DNA from: Myroides marinus
Lineage (GTDB): Bacteria; Bacteroidota; Bacteroidia; Flavobacteriales; Flavobacteriaceae
Assembly (NCBI RefSeq): GCF_900109075.1
Contig: NZ_FNYS01000028.1
Location: 1-41,083 of the forward strand
Direction of reading: 5' to 3'
Length of the DNA: 41,083 nt
This document shows positions 16,999 to 25,199 of this stretch, in pieces. The first letter of the stretch is position 1, and every line of letters starts with the position of its first letter. The notes below the pieces were generated by a model. The model did not search any database, was not told the DNA's origin, and worked only from the letters and a program-made list of their open reading frames with translations. The translations under genes were made by a program, and so were the position numbers.

Positions 16999-17103
16999 TG
17001 TCTGCATTAGGATTCATAGAATTAAAGGATTGAAAGATTTAGAGGTGACTTAGATGTTTGCATATTCTATTAATCATTAAATCATCTAACCCTAATTCAG
17101 ACG
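16999..17103. repeat. Intergenic palindromic repeat element, ~105 bp
   Basis: The ends are inverted repeats: tgtctgcattagg (16999-17011) against cctaattcagacg (17091-17103), 11 of 13 complementary. The inner parts (aattaaaggatt on the left, attaatcattaaatcat on the right) are imperfectly complementary as well, so the element could fold as one long hairpin. The right half recurs at 19780-19821. Confidence 0.6.
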
Positions 17104-17193
17104 AAAAGCATAGAATAATATCCCCACTAATCGGGATTGTGTTATCGATTACTTCATCTTAATATTGAAATATAATGTATAAGAGAACGAAGT

Positions 17194-18675
17194 ATGAAAA
17201 ATATAGTATTAAGTATGCTTTCTCTGATAGCTACAATGACAGGGTGTGCGCAAGAAAAAAGGGAGAATAAATTGATGAATTCACTTGTAAGGAAGGTGGA
17301 TAATAGTATTCCTTTTTTGACTAAGGATAACGAGTATATCTATGTAGATAGAACAACTTTAGAGCCTATAGATGGGCGCAAGTATAAGAGAGCTTCTCTA
17401 TATACGTCTACAGGCTATGCTTTGGTTGATACTGAAGAAGAGTCTATCGTGATAGATATCAATGGGAAAGAAGTAATAAAGTTTAGAGAGGGAGAGATAA
17501 GTTTGAGTCCTGTCAATGGTCCTACTTTTTATAAAAAGCATAGAGAATATGAAAAGAAAATGCCTTTATGGAAGTGGGAGTGGAATATATTAGGAGGAGC
17601 AATTAAAAAAGAGCAAACCTATCACAGTATAGAGGTTGGGGTGGTAGAAACTAAACAGATATTACTTCAAAAAGAGATTCCTTGGTTAGAAGAGAGTTAC
17701 TATTTAGATATGATGGAAGTAGGTGATGAGTATGTATTTTGGAATGAAACGCTTTACGAAATCAAGAATAAACATCTAAAGAAAAAAGAAAGTAATATTC
17801 TAACCGTATTGGAAGACAATCGCTTTATCAAAGAAACCAGAGGTAACTTTAATATATATGCTATAAATCAAAATAAAGCTCTTCACAAAGGATTACAAGG
17901 TACAGAGACTCTGTCTATTTTGATTGAAGGTCAGCTTATTGATCTAACAGAAATCAATAAGGAGCGTTATATACCTGAGGCACCTAAATTATTGATGGAT
18001 AATGATACAAAAGCTATATATGCTTTTCCACAATATGATAAAGTATTTCCTAAAGAGATCAAGAAAGCTACTGCCACTCAGATAGATTTTATCAAACAAA
18101 CTTCGTTGGTTTATTCTATAACCAATTCTCCTTACTTTTTGTTGGGTGTCTTTAACTACGATCATGATATTTGGGCGTACTCTTGGCTATATATTGACAT
18201 AGATGGTAATGTGATGGATACTGTAGATATAGATCATTTTAAGGTTAGGGATCAAATAGGATATATGGTTTGGCCTAATAGAGAGATGATTTTACCTGAT
18301 CAGTTTATTAAGAATGACTGGAAGGTAGGAAAGATGATGTACTATGGTGGCAGTAAGGAATTGTACGAGGTGAGGGTAAATACTAAAGAGAAACAAAATG
18401 TTTATGGAATATGGAATAGTAAAGAACAACAATGGGAGATTACTCCACAGTATTATAATATCCGTATTTTAGATAGTGAAAGAGAGATTTATGCTTTCCA
18501 AAAAGAAGAGGATAGCTCGTTCATACTTTATGACAATAAGAAAAAACAAGAGATAGAAACAAAATCTTATAATAGCATCTATTCAAATGGAATGGTAGAA
18601 GAACGTACAGAGGATGGCGGCTTTGTGAATTATTATATCGATATTTATACAGGAAAAGAGTATAGAGAGGAGTAA
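17194..18675 (+). CDS. Lipoprotein with WG-like repeats, 493 aa
   Basis: The N-terminus MKNIVLSMLSLIATMTGC with a lipobox ending in Cys18 (T-G-C-A) marks a lipoprotein, exported by Sec and lipidated. The rest contains scattered units such as GYALVDTEEESIVIDINGKEVI and YGIWNSKEQQWEITPQYYNI, which resemble degenerate WG repeats (established family; role unclear, often in surface or toxin-related proteins). Asp/Glu and aromatic residues are abundant. Neighbours give no pathway. Function unknown. Confidence 0.7.
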   Translation: MKNIVLSMLSLIATMTGCAQEKRENKLMNSLVRKVDNSIPFLTKDNEYIYVDRTTLEPIDGRKYKRASLYTSTGYALVDTEEESIVIDINGKEVIKFREGEISLSPVNGPTFYKKHREYEKKMPLWKWEWNILGGAIKKEQTYHSIEVGVVETKQILLQKEIPWLEESYYLDMMEVGDEYVFWNETLYEIKNKHLKKKESNILTVLEDNRFIKETRGNFNIYAINQNKALHKGLQGTETLSILIEGQLIDLTEINKERYIPEAPKLLMDNDTKAIYAFPQYDKVFPKEIKKATATQIDFIKQTSLVYSITNSPYFLLGVFNYDHDIWAYSWLYIDIDGNVMDTVDIDHFKVRDQIGYMVWPNREMILPDQFIKNDWKVGKMMYYGGSKELYEVRVNTKEKQNVYGIWNSKEQQWEITPQYYNIRILDSEREIYAFQKEEDSSFILYDNKKKQEIETKSYNSIYSNGMVEERTEDGGFVNYYIDIYTGKEYREE

Positions 18676-18847
18676 GTTTTTGTCACAAATTTTGATAATA
18701 TTTGTTACAACAGAATAAGGTAAATTGGTTAGTATTACTACCCATTTGAGATGAACTACAGCGAATAGTTGAACACAGTAGGATAACTAACAGAAATAGA
18801 TAATGAACTGGTTATTATACTAATCTTTTGAAAATAAATACAGTAAT

Positions 18848-18881
18848 AAAACCTCTTTGTCTTTTAAGATAAAGAGGTTTT
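18848..18881 (+). terminator. Terminator-like hairpin
   Basis: aaaacctcttt (18848-18858) and aaagaggtttt (18871-18881) pair over 11 bp, with an extra inner tctt/aaga pairing. It lies 172 bases after the lipoprotein stop and probably ends that transcript. Between the stop and this hairpin there is also an imperfect inverted repeat at 18680-18710. Confidence 0.7.
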
Positions 18882-18891
18882 GTATTTAGTT

Positions 18892-18908
18892 AAAGATTGT
18901 CAATCTTT
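18892..18908. promoter_or_regulatory. 17-bp palindrome upstream of the two-TM gene
   Basis: aaagattg-t-caatcttt is a perfect palindrome around a single base, too tight for a hairpin loop, so it looks like a binding site for a dimeric regulator. It lies 61 bases before the ATG at 18970. No regulator is assigned. Confidence 0.4.
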
Positions 18909-18969
18909 ATTGAAATAATATATTGTACTTTAGATAGATTAAGTGTTTTGTTTATAAATAAAAGAACTA

Positions 18970-19557
18970 ATGAAAAAATATTACATCCCAGGAATGTTTA
19001 GCATTATACTATTGCCCATTATGTGTATATGGTATTTTAACTATAAAGGCTTTTTAAAAGAGTATAGATGTTATGCGTTGTCATCAGTAGTGATGGATAA
19101 TGCCTGTAAGATTGTAGAAAGATATTCGTTCTATAATGATTCAGTAGTGTATAAACAGTATAAACTGTCAAATGATTTAATCAAAAATAAAGGGGTATTA
19201 TTAGATGCAAAAGAGGAATTGAATACTATTTTTTCTTTAAATAATTACGAGAAAGGAGTTGAATTTATTTTCGATCCTACTATGAAATATGCTACTTATA
19301 TAGAAGTTCTAAATTTAACGAATCATAAAAAAGGGAAGAGGATGATTACGTTAGATAAAATATTATACGTAAATGATAAGTATTATGAAGAAAACCAGAT
19401 ACCACCTGTAGTTAATAATATAGATTTATCTGAAGAAAAAGTTTTTATAAAAGAAAGTAACCTAAGTATTCTCATTAATCTAATAGGTAACTATAAATAT
19501 CTTCTCTTTGGTAGTTTTATGTTATTGTTGTTGTTTTCTTTTAGAAATAGATACTAA
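18970..19557 (+). CDS. Hypothetical two-TM membrane protein, 195 aa
   Basis: A transmembrane helix at residues ~5-23 (YIPGMFSIILLPIMCIWYF) and another near the C-terminus (KYLLFGSFMLLLLFSF) frame a ~140-residue soluble domain that is probably extracytoplasmic. The domain contains EVLNLTNHKKGKRMITLDKILYVNDKYY. I recognise no family. Its only nearby same-strand partners are the lipoprotein genes on either side, each separated by more than 290 bases. Confidence 0.6.
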   Translation: MKKYYIPGMFSIILLPIMCIWYFNYKGFLKEYRCYALSSVVMDNACKIVERYSFYNDSVVYKQYKLSNDLIKNKGVLLDAKEELNTIFSLNNYEKGVEFIFDPTMKYATYIEVLNLTNHKKGKRMITLDKILYVNDKYYEENQIPPVVNNIDLSEEKVFIKESNLSILINLIGNYKYLLFGSFMLLLLFSFRNRY

Positions 19558-19619
19558 TAAAAGCTCTTAATAAGCGAAAGTATTGAATTTAAAATAAGTT
19601 AGGAGTGTAATGCTTTATG

Positions 19620-19662
19620 CTCCACAACGTATATCACGATTATAAGTATATACGTTGTGGAG
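19620..19662. repeat. Perfect 15-bp inverted repeat (hairpin)
   Basis: ctccacaacgtatat (19620-19634) and its exact complement (19648-19662) enclose 13 bases. No T-tract follows, so this is not a simple terminator. A second, weaker palindrome (atcct...aggat) and a palindrome ccctactaggg follow within 100 bases. Confidence 0.75.
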
Positions 19663-19879
19663 TTACGAGTGAGATCCTTCCTTCGTCAGGATTACAACTC
19701 TTGCGATATTCATTGTACTTTTATATTATGGGGCGAATTGCAAGGTCCCTACTAGGGTATAATATGCCACATAGGTCTTATTAATCATTAAATCATTAAA
19801 TCATTAAATCCTAATTCAGACAAATAATAGGAATGTCACAAAAACTAATAATAAATAAAACCACTGTAATTAGGGATGT
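19663..19879. repeat. Island of dispersed-repeat fragments before the lipoprotein operon
   Basis: This gap holds, in order, gagatccttccttcgtc-type REP-like sequence with aggat complement, a gggcgaattgcaa fragment, the palindrome ccctactaggg, and three 8-base units aatcatta followed by cctaattcagac (19780-19821), the half copy of the 16999-17103 element. No ORF is seen. Confidence 0.55.
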
Positions 19880-19911
19880 TTACTCTCGATTTCTTGTACT
19901 ACTTTAGAAAA

Positions 19912-20427
19912 ATGAAATACCTTATGATTTTAGCGTCTATATTTACTTTATTTGGTTGTCAAACAAAGGCTCAAACGTTGCAAATAGCAACGATATATAC
20001 TGAGCCTAAACAGGTGACAAGGGAGGTTCCTGAAACAGGTGAACAGCATACTTATACCACTTCTCAAGAAGTTACTGAGAGGTTAATGCCTTCTGTTTCT
20101 TTAGTGTCGAAAGAGGATAAAGTCTTGCGATTTCGCATACAAGGGAATATCAGTTCAAGAGGGCATCATATTCGCAATGTATCTAAGATACGTTTTGAAC
20201 AAGGAGAAGAATTTGGAAATAGTATTACGCTGAAGTATTATGTAGTAGTTAAACATATATCAGGTAAAGAGAGTGGCAATGTAGCAGGTTATAATTACAG
20301 TAAAGAAGAAAAGTATAAGATACCGGCTAATGTGAAGGTGATAAATATAGAAGTATATGAAGAGCACCCTAATCAAGAACCTAAGTTAATAGCAGAACAA
20401 AAGTTTGACTTCTTTGCTAAAATTTAA
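19912..20427 (+). CDS. Small lipoprotein, 171 aa
   Basis: A longer ORF begins at 19876, but starting at 19912 gives a clean lipoprotein signal (MKYLMILASIFTLFGC, Cys16 after L-F-G), which decides the start. The mature part is beta-rich (TLQIATIYTEPKQVTREV, MPSVSLVSKEDKVLRFRIQGN, SITLKYYVVVKHI, VKVINIEVYEEHPNQEPKLI), fitting a compact beta-sandwich; that is inference. It is the first of four tightly spaced genes (19, 20 and 4 bases between them, counting the chosen starts), so it is probably co-transcribed with the DUF4303 gene. Family not recognised. Confidence 0.68.
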   Translation: MKYLMILASIFTLFGCQTKAQTLQIATIYTEPKQVTREVPETGEQHTYTTSQEVTERLMPSVSLVSKEDKVLRFRIQGNISSRGHHIRNVSKIRFEQGEEFGNSITLKYYVVVKHISGKESGNVAGYNYSKEEKYKIPANVKVINIEVYEEHPNQEPKLIAEQKFDFFAKI

Positions 20428-20446
20428 GCTTAAACAACAACAATAA

Positions 20447-21001
20447 ATGAATATAGATTTTAACGCATTAGCGATTGATATAGAGTTAGCTACACGTAAA
20501 GCTTTTCAAGAGATGCTAGCTAATCACAGTAGTGAAGAAATATACGGATTTGCTTTGTACAGTGATGAAGGAGCGATGACAGTTTGTCCTTCTACTAATA
20601 CTCAGGTGTATTTAGAGACTAAACCTAAGCAAGATTATGTGTATTATAAATATGAACCTGCAGAATGGAACTACGAAGGTGATGGAGCTGACGATGATTT
20701 CTCAGCTATCTGTCATACGCTTTACAATGCTCTTGAAGGTGATTTTTGGTCAGAGGATGCAATAGATGATGAAGATTTTGAGGCTTTTCAACAGATGTTA
20801 TATAAGACTTGTATTGCTGTATTGGTCAAATTAAAAGAAGAAGAGTTCTTTAAAAAGCTGGTGGGAAAAGATATCTTTTTGATGTTCTCTGTTACCGATT
20901 ATGAGTATGATCGCGAAGAATTGAAAGAGATGATTATTACCTTAAATGACAACCCTTATTGTCAAGAGTATTTGGATTGGATGAAAACTTGGCGTAAATA
21001 A
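20447..21001 (+). CDS. DUF4303 family protein
   Basis: The protein has 184 residues, acidic and cytosolic. The N-terminal helix (MNIDFNALAIDIELATRKAFQEM), the strand EEIYGFALYSDEGAMTVCPSTNT and the Tyr/Glu/Trp region YYKYEPAEWNYEG match DUF4303. Proteins of this family often lie in clusters of small acidic proteins near polymorphic toxins, but no toxin is visible here, so an immunity role is only a hypothesis. Second gene of the four-gene cluster. Confidence 0.78.
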   Translation: MNIDFNALAIDIELATRKAFQEMLANHSSEEIYGFALYSDEGAMTVCPSTNTQVYLETKPKQDYVYYKYEPAEWNYEGDGADDDFSAICHTLYNALEGDFWSEDAIDDEDFEAFQQMLYKTCIAVLVKLKEEEFFKKLVGKDIFLMFSVTDYEYDREELKEMIITLNDNPYCQEYLDWMKTWRK

Positions 21002-21021
21002 AAGACTTGATTACAAAAAAA

Positions 21022-21783
21022 ATGAGTGATTTAATAAAACTATTTCCAGAATACGAAAGTGTGTTCTATGACGATATCGAAAACCACAAGAAGTATTTCT
21101 TACCTATATGTTCTTTTAATTTAAAGCTGATAGATCCTACTAAAGACCAATGGTTGCACATGGTATCTGTCAAAGAGATCTTTGACGGCTGTATAGGGGA
21201 GAATACAGCAGCGTATCACACAACTTTTACTAAAGAAGATATGTTTGGATTTGATGTGATAGATGGCAAGTATAAGTTTGATGCAGATTGGAATTTCTTT
21301 TCTGTAGATACAGTGATAACAGCAGAGGATTATCAGAATAAGTACTCAGAATTAGAGATAGAATATAATAAGAATGAGACTATCTATCAGCTCAAAAAAA
21401 CATATTATCAGAAACATGGCAAACTATGTGATAAAGATTATGACCGACCAGGTTTGCACGTAGATGGTATTCGCAGCTTAGAACGTATGCGTCAACTAAC
21501 TGTTGAAGACATGGAAAACGGCAATCACTCAGACTATTTAGTAGAGCGATTAGAGCAAAAGATTTATAGCCTTTTCGAAGAGTTAAATACAGCGGGTTTA
21601 CCTTTAGAAGATTGTAAGTTTGGAGGAGAGAACTTGATAAATAAACCCTATCACAATGATGTGTTGTTTCCGAATATTGCTGCGATAGAAGGATGTGATT
21701 TTCAACAAAGTGCGGCAGATTTTCTATTTCTTTTTTATAATGAAGAGATTAACAAAGCTGTGATATGCTTGGAATACACTTAA
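21022..21783 (+). CDS. Hypothetical acidic protein, 253 aa
   Basis: A TTG at 21007 is in frame, but the ATG at 21022 is preferred. The family is not recognised. Aromatic and acidic residues are frequent, and there is no signal peptide. Segments include LFPEYESVFYDDIENHKKYFLP, a helical middle (SELEIEYNKNETIYQLKKTYYQ) and an ending LFYNEEINKAVICLEYT. Third gene of the four-gene cluster, 20 bases after the DUF4303 stop and 4 bases before the cysteine-rich gene. Confidence 0.6.
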   Translation: MSDLIKLFPEYESVFYDDIENHKKYFLPICSFNLKLIDPTKDQWLHMVSVKEIFDGCIGENTAAYHTTFTKEDMFGFDVIDGKYKFDADWNFFSVDTVITAEDYQNKYSELEIEYNKNETIYQLKKTYYQKHGKLCDKDYDRPGLHVDGIRSLERMRQLTVEDMENGNHSDYLVERLEQKIYSLFEELNTAGLPLEDCKFGGENLINKPYHNDVLFPNIAAIEGCDFQQSAADFLFLFYNEEINKAVICLEYT

Positions 21784-21787
21784 TAAA

Positions 21788-22063
21788 ATGGAAGAGACTA
21801 AAGTAAACTGTTCTATTCATGGAGAGCAAGAATTTGGACTATTGTGTACACATTTAGCACATAGTTTATTGGATAGAGTTCCAGTGGGATTTCACGAATA
21901 TGACGCTGGTGATGCAGGGAGACCTGATGGGTGGTGTGATGCTTGTGAAGCACGTTGGGAATTAACAACTACTGAAGAAGAAAGAGAGCAATGGTTCTTA
22001 GATTGTGATCATAAATTACTATGTGTTAACTGCTGGGACGAAGCTAAAGAATTAAATAGTTGA
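21788..22063 (+). CDS. Small cysteine-rich, probably zinc-binding protein, 91 aa
   Basis: Cys/His positions suggest two metal sites: C8-x2-H11...C20-x-H22, and C50-x2-C53...C73-x-H75...C79-x2-C82. The cores are CSIHGEQEFGLLCTH, RPDGWCDACE and CDHKLLCVNCWDEA. Similar small CxxHG/WCDxC proteins occur in many bacteria without known function. It begins 4 bases after the previous stop and closes the cluster. Metal binding is inferred from the spacing. Confidence 0.65.
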   Translation: MEETKVNCSIHGEQEFGLLCTHLAHSLLDRVPVGFHEYDAGDAGRPDGWCDACEARWELTTTEEEREQWFLDCDHKLLCVNCWDEAKELNS

Positions 22064-22110
22064 TTCTATCTAAAGCCTGATTATGCATTAAGTAGTCTGT
22101 TGAATTAATT

Positions 22111-22118
22111 TATCTTTG
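22111..22118 (+). promoter_or_regulatory. -7 box TATCTTTG of the sensor-kinase operon
   Basis: An exact TAnnTTTG match. It overlaps the TTG at 22116 that opens the longest kinase ORF, so transcription should start near 22124 and that TTG cannot be the start codon if this promoter is used. Confidence 0.55.
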
Positions 22119-22181
22119 CTATCTCTTATCAGATGGCTAATATTTATACTATTGAAAATACTATTAACCCCTTTATCGCAT

Positions 22182-24416
22182 TTGTACACTAAGGCTTCTA
22201 AAATAGCCTTATTAACAGCTCTTTTATTGCTTGGCACTGTGCAATCTGTAAGAGCACAGTCTTTGGAGAACAGGGAGAAGCAGTATAAAGCTCAAGTTAA
22301 TACAGGTAAACTACAGAATTCAGTAGCAGTGTCCTATATATCAGCTTCATATGCTAATAAACAATATGATAATGCACAAAAGGTTCTAACACAGAATGTA
22401 GCTGCTGCTATTAAAAGGGCAGATTATAGTAGTGTGAGTATACTATATTGTATTGAGGCGGTGAATTTGCGTTTAATGGAAAACAATACAGGTGCAGAGA
22501 AAAGTCTTGATTTGGCTAAACAATATAGTTTGAAGGCTAATGATAATGAGACTAAAGGTTATGTAGCTTATTGTGAAGGTTGGTTAAACAGTAGAAATGG
22601 CAAACAGGACCAGGCAGTAAAGAACATAATAACTGCATTAAAGTATTATGAGGAGTCTGTTAGCTCGACTACATTAAACAAGAGAAAATCTCTTGCCAAT
22701 AATGAGTTGAGTGTGATCTACAATAACTTAGGTGAAGAAGAGCTAAATGAGAAATATGCCAAGGCTTCACTACAATATGCTTTATTGCAAAGCGAGCCTC
22801 AGACTAAGTTTTCTGCTTTTATGCAGATGGGTAATTTATACGATCGATTATATGGTAATAATCCTTCTCAGACTAATTACCGCAAGTTGTCAGAACGCTA
22901 TTTCTTACAATCTATAGATATCTTTAATCAGAATAAGGATGTAATGAATAACCTTTCTGATTTGTCTTTTGCCAATAACAATCTAGCAAGCTTATATTTA
23001 TATTCTTTTCCTGATAACTATCGTCCTAAGGCATTAGAATATGCAAAACAAGCCAATGCTATTGCATTAAAATTAGAACGCGCAGATCAGATTGCCTCTT
23101 CTTATGGGATTATGTCTACAATATATCAGGTAGAAGGTGATACAGATAAGGCCATTTACTATCTATTAGAGGCAAAGGATGCTATTCGCAAGTCAAGTTT
23201 AGTTGACAGAAATATAGAACTTAATATCTATGAGTCTTTAGTAGAGGTATATGTAGAAAAAGGCAATTTTAAAGATGCTTTTCACTATCAACAGGAGTAT
23301 TTAGAGTTATTTAAGAAGCTGTTTAATCAAGATAAAATTGAGATTGTCAAAAAGTTAGAAGCGGAGTTTGATAAAGAAAGGCAACAGCAACAACTAATAA
23401 AACTACAGTTTCAGTCTGATAAGAATGCTCAAGAAATAGTGTTAATGCAAGCATTAGCGCAACAGAGAGAGCAGGTACTAAACAACCTAAAGCTATCAGA
23501 GGAGAACCAACGCAATCAGTTGAAGTTCTCCGTGCTGGAGGCTCAAAAAAATGCACAGCAACTTAAATTATCTCAGTTAGAGACAGAACAAAAGAACAAG
23601 GATCTTCTGACCTATAAGAATATAGTGGCTTATAAAGAGAATTTGAACACATTTTATGTAGCATCTATTATCTTCTTCTGTATCTTGATTTTGCTATTAC
23701 TATATGCGTATAGACAACGTGCAAAGACAATGAAACAGAAAGATGATTTGCACAAACTCGCTTTGGAACAAGAGAAACAAAACTCTAAGATTTCGACACT
23801 GACAGCCTTATTACAAGGACAGGAGGAAGAAAGAGGACGATTGGCTCGTGATCTACACGATGGGTTAGGAGGATTGCTTTCTGGAACGAAACTACACTTA
23901 ACACAATTAAACGATAAGGTAGAGGGACAGACTAAACAAGGTCTCGAGAAGTCAATTGATCAAATAGATGGAGCAGTGGCAGAGCTTCGTAAAGTAGCGC
24001 ATAACTTAATGCCTGACTTATTAGTAAATTACGGATTAAAGGAAGCTTTAGAGGAGTTTGCTATTCGCATGTCTAATGATACTTTAGATATTCATATCGA
24101 GTTTTTAAGTTATACAGGAGCTTTATCACAAGAGCAACAATTATTAGTCTATCGCATTATCCAAGAGTTGGTAAACAACGCTATTAAACACGCAGAGGCC
24201 TCTCAGATTATTATTCAATTGGTAGAGGAAGAAACGGATATAGTAGTAACCGTAGAGGACGATGGAAAAGGCTTTGATATTAATAAAATAGATTTAAAAA
24301 AATCAGCAGGTTTCCACAATATACAGTCGCGTGTACAGTTTATGAAAGGAAACTTAAATGTACATGCTGAAGAAAACGTTGGAACGAGTATTGAATTTAC
24401 ATTTCCTAAAAAATAA
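22182..24416 (+). CDS. TPR sensor histidine kinase (HisKA_3 type)
   Basis: No ATG lies in frame near the 5' end. I use the TTG at 22182 because it gives a clean Sec signal peptide (MYTKASKIALLTALLLLGTV, cut near VRA-Q); TTG at 22152 is the alternative. TPR-like repeats fill ~350 residues in the periplasm, then a Gln/Leu-rich coiled coil, one transmembrane helix (YVASIIFFCILILLLLYAY), a HisKA_3 domain with the phosphorylated His in RLARDLHDGLGG (residue 559 from this start), and an HATPase domain (ELVNNAIKHAEAS, VEDDGKGFD, GTSIEFTFP). It senses an unknown envelope signal and passes phosphate to the regulator two bases downstream. Confidence 0.9.
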   Translation: MYTKASKIALLTALLLLGTVQSVRAQSLENREKQYKAQVNTGKLQNSVAVSYISASYANKQYDNAQKVLTQNVAAAIKRADYSSVSILYCIEAVNLRLMENNTGAEKSLDLAKQYSLKANDNETKGYVAYCEGWLNSRNGKQDQAVKNIITALKYYEESVSSTTLNKRKSLANNELSVIYNNLGEEELNEKYAKASLQYALLQSEPQTKFSAFMQMGNLYDRLYGNNPSQTNYRKLSERYFLQSIDIFNQNKDVMNNLSDLSFANNNLASLYLYSFPDNYRPKALEYAKQANAIALKLERADQIASSYGIMSTIYQVEGDTDKAIYYLLEAKDAIRKSSLVDRNIELNIYESLVEVYVEKGNFKDAFHYQQEYLELFKKLFNQDKIEIVKKLEAEFDKERQQQQLIKLQFQSDKNAQEIVLMQALAQQREQVLNNLKLSEENQRNQLKFSVLEAQKNAQQLKLSQLETEQKNKDLLTYKNIVAYKENLNTFYVASIIFFCILILLLLYAYRQRAKTMKQKDDLHKLALEQEKQNSKISTLTALLQGQEEERGRLARDLHDGLGGLLSGTKLHLTQLNDKVEGQTKQGLEKSIDQIDGAVAELRKVAHNLMPDLLVNYGLKEALEEFAIRMSNDTLDIHIEFLSYTGALSQEQQLLVYRIIQELVNNAIKHAEASQIIIQLVEEETDIVVTVEDDGKGFDINKIDLKKSAGFHNIQSRVQFMKGNLNVHAEENVGTSIEFTFPKK

Positions 24417-24418
24417 TT

Positions 24419-25042
24419 ATGATAAAAGTAGCGATTACAGATGATCATCCTTTATTGTTAGAAGGATTAAAAAATATATTAAGCAATCAACCTAATATTG
24501 AAGTAGTAGCTTGTTTTTCGGATAAGACTTCGATGATGGATGGTTTGTCAAAAACAGAGGTAGATGTTATCTTATTAGATATCAATTTAGCAGATATTAA
24601 TACCTTAGAATTAATAAAACCATTAAAACAGAAATTCTCTTCGCTGGAGATTATTATGCTTAGTGTACACAATGAGTATGCTGTAATTAATAGTAGTTTG
24701 ACAGAAGGTGCTAAAGGATATATACAGAAGAATGCCTCTGTAGAAGAGATTATTGCAGGAATTAAGACAGTGTATGACGGCGGAAGTTATTTGTGTTCGC
24801 AGTCAAAAACGGTACTCGATAAAAAAGAAGAAGTTGGTCTAAAACAAATCCCTAAGCTTACACGCCGTGAGAAGGAGATTTTAGTAGAGGCTGCATCAGG
24901 ACTTACGACTAATCAGATCGCTGAGAAACTATTTATTAGCCATCATACTGTAGAGAGTCACCGCAAGAACTTAATCGAGAAGTTTCAGACTTCTAATCTA
25001 AGTACAGCGATTAAGATGGCTATGGAGTATAATTTGATTTAA
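24419..25042 (+). CDS. NarL/FixJ-family response regulator
   Basis: The protein has 207 residues. The receiver domain has the acidic pair D8-D9, the phospho-acceptor D54 (VDVILLDINLAD) and a Lys in GYIQKN. The C-terminal LuxR-type helix-turn-helix is clear (LTRREKEILVEAASGLTTNQIAEKLFISHHTVESHRKNL). It begins two bases after the kinase stop and is its partner. Target genes cannot be read from here. Confidence 0.95.
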   Translation: MIKVAITDDHPLLLEGLKNILSNQPNIEVVACFSDKTSMMDGLSKTEVDVILLDINLADINTLELIKPLKQKFSSLEIIMLSVHNEYAVINSSLTEGAKGYIQKNASVEEIIAGIKTVYDGGSYLCSQSKTVLDKKEEVGLKQIPKLTRREKEILVEAASGLTTNQIAEKLFISHHTVESHRKNLIEKFQTSNLSTAIKMAMEYNLI

Positions 25043-25140
25043 TAGATATAGTTTGTGGTTTACAGTTCACGGATGTGTCTACGGTATTGTATATTGTTCT
25101 TCATTCCACTAATATGGATATATCACTTTGAATAAAATAA

Positions 25141-25175
25141 AAAAGCCAAATTCATTCATTTGAATTTGGCTTTTT
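25141..25175. terminator. Bidirectional terminator
   Basis: aaaagccaaattca (25141-25154) and its complement (25161-25174) enclose six bases, with A-rich and T-rich flanks. It lies between the response-regulator gene and the convergent exported-protein gene. Confidence 0.88.
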
Positions 25176-25199
25176 AAGTAATAAGCGATTTTCTTTTTT

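Noticed and set aside
19912..22063. Complete toxin-immunity system
   Set aside because: No toxin, Rhs, VgrG or T9SS effector with a toxin domain is visible here. Kept only as a hypothesis in the findings.
16003..22063. Prophage or integrative element
   Set aside because: No integrase, transposase, portal, capsid, relaxase or attachment-site direct repeats were found.
23347..23556. Minus-strand ORF inside the sensor kinase
   Set aside because: It is a shadow of the Gln-rich coiled coil; the composition is explained by the plus-strand gene.
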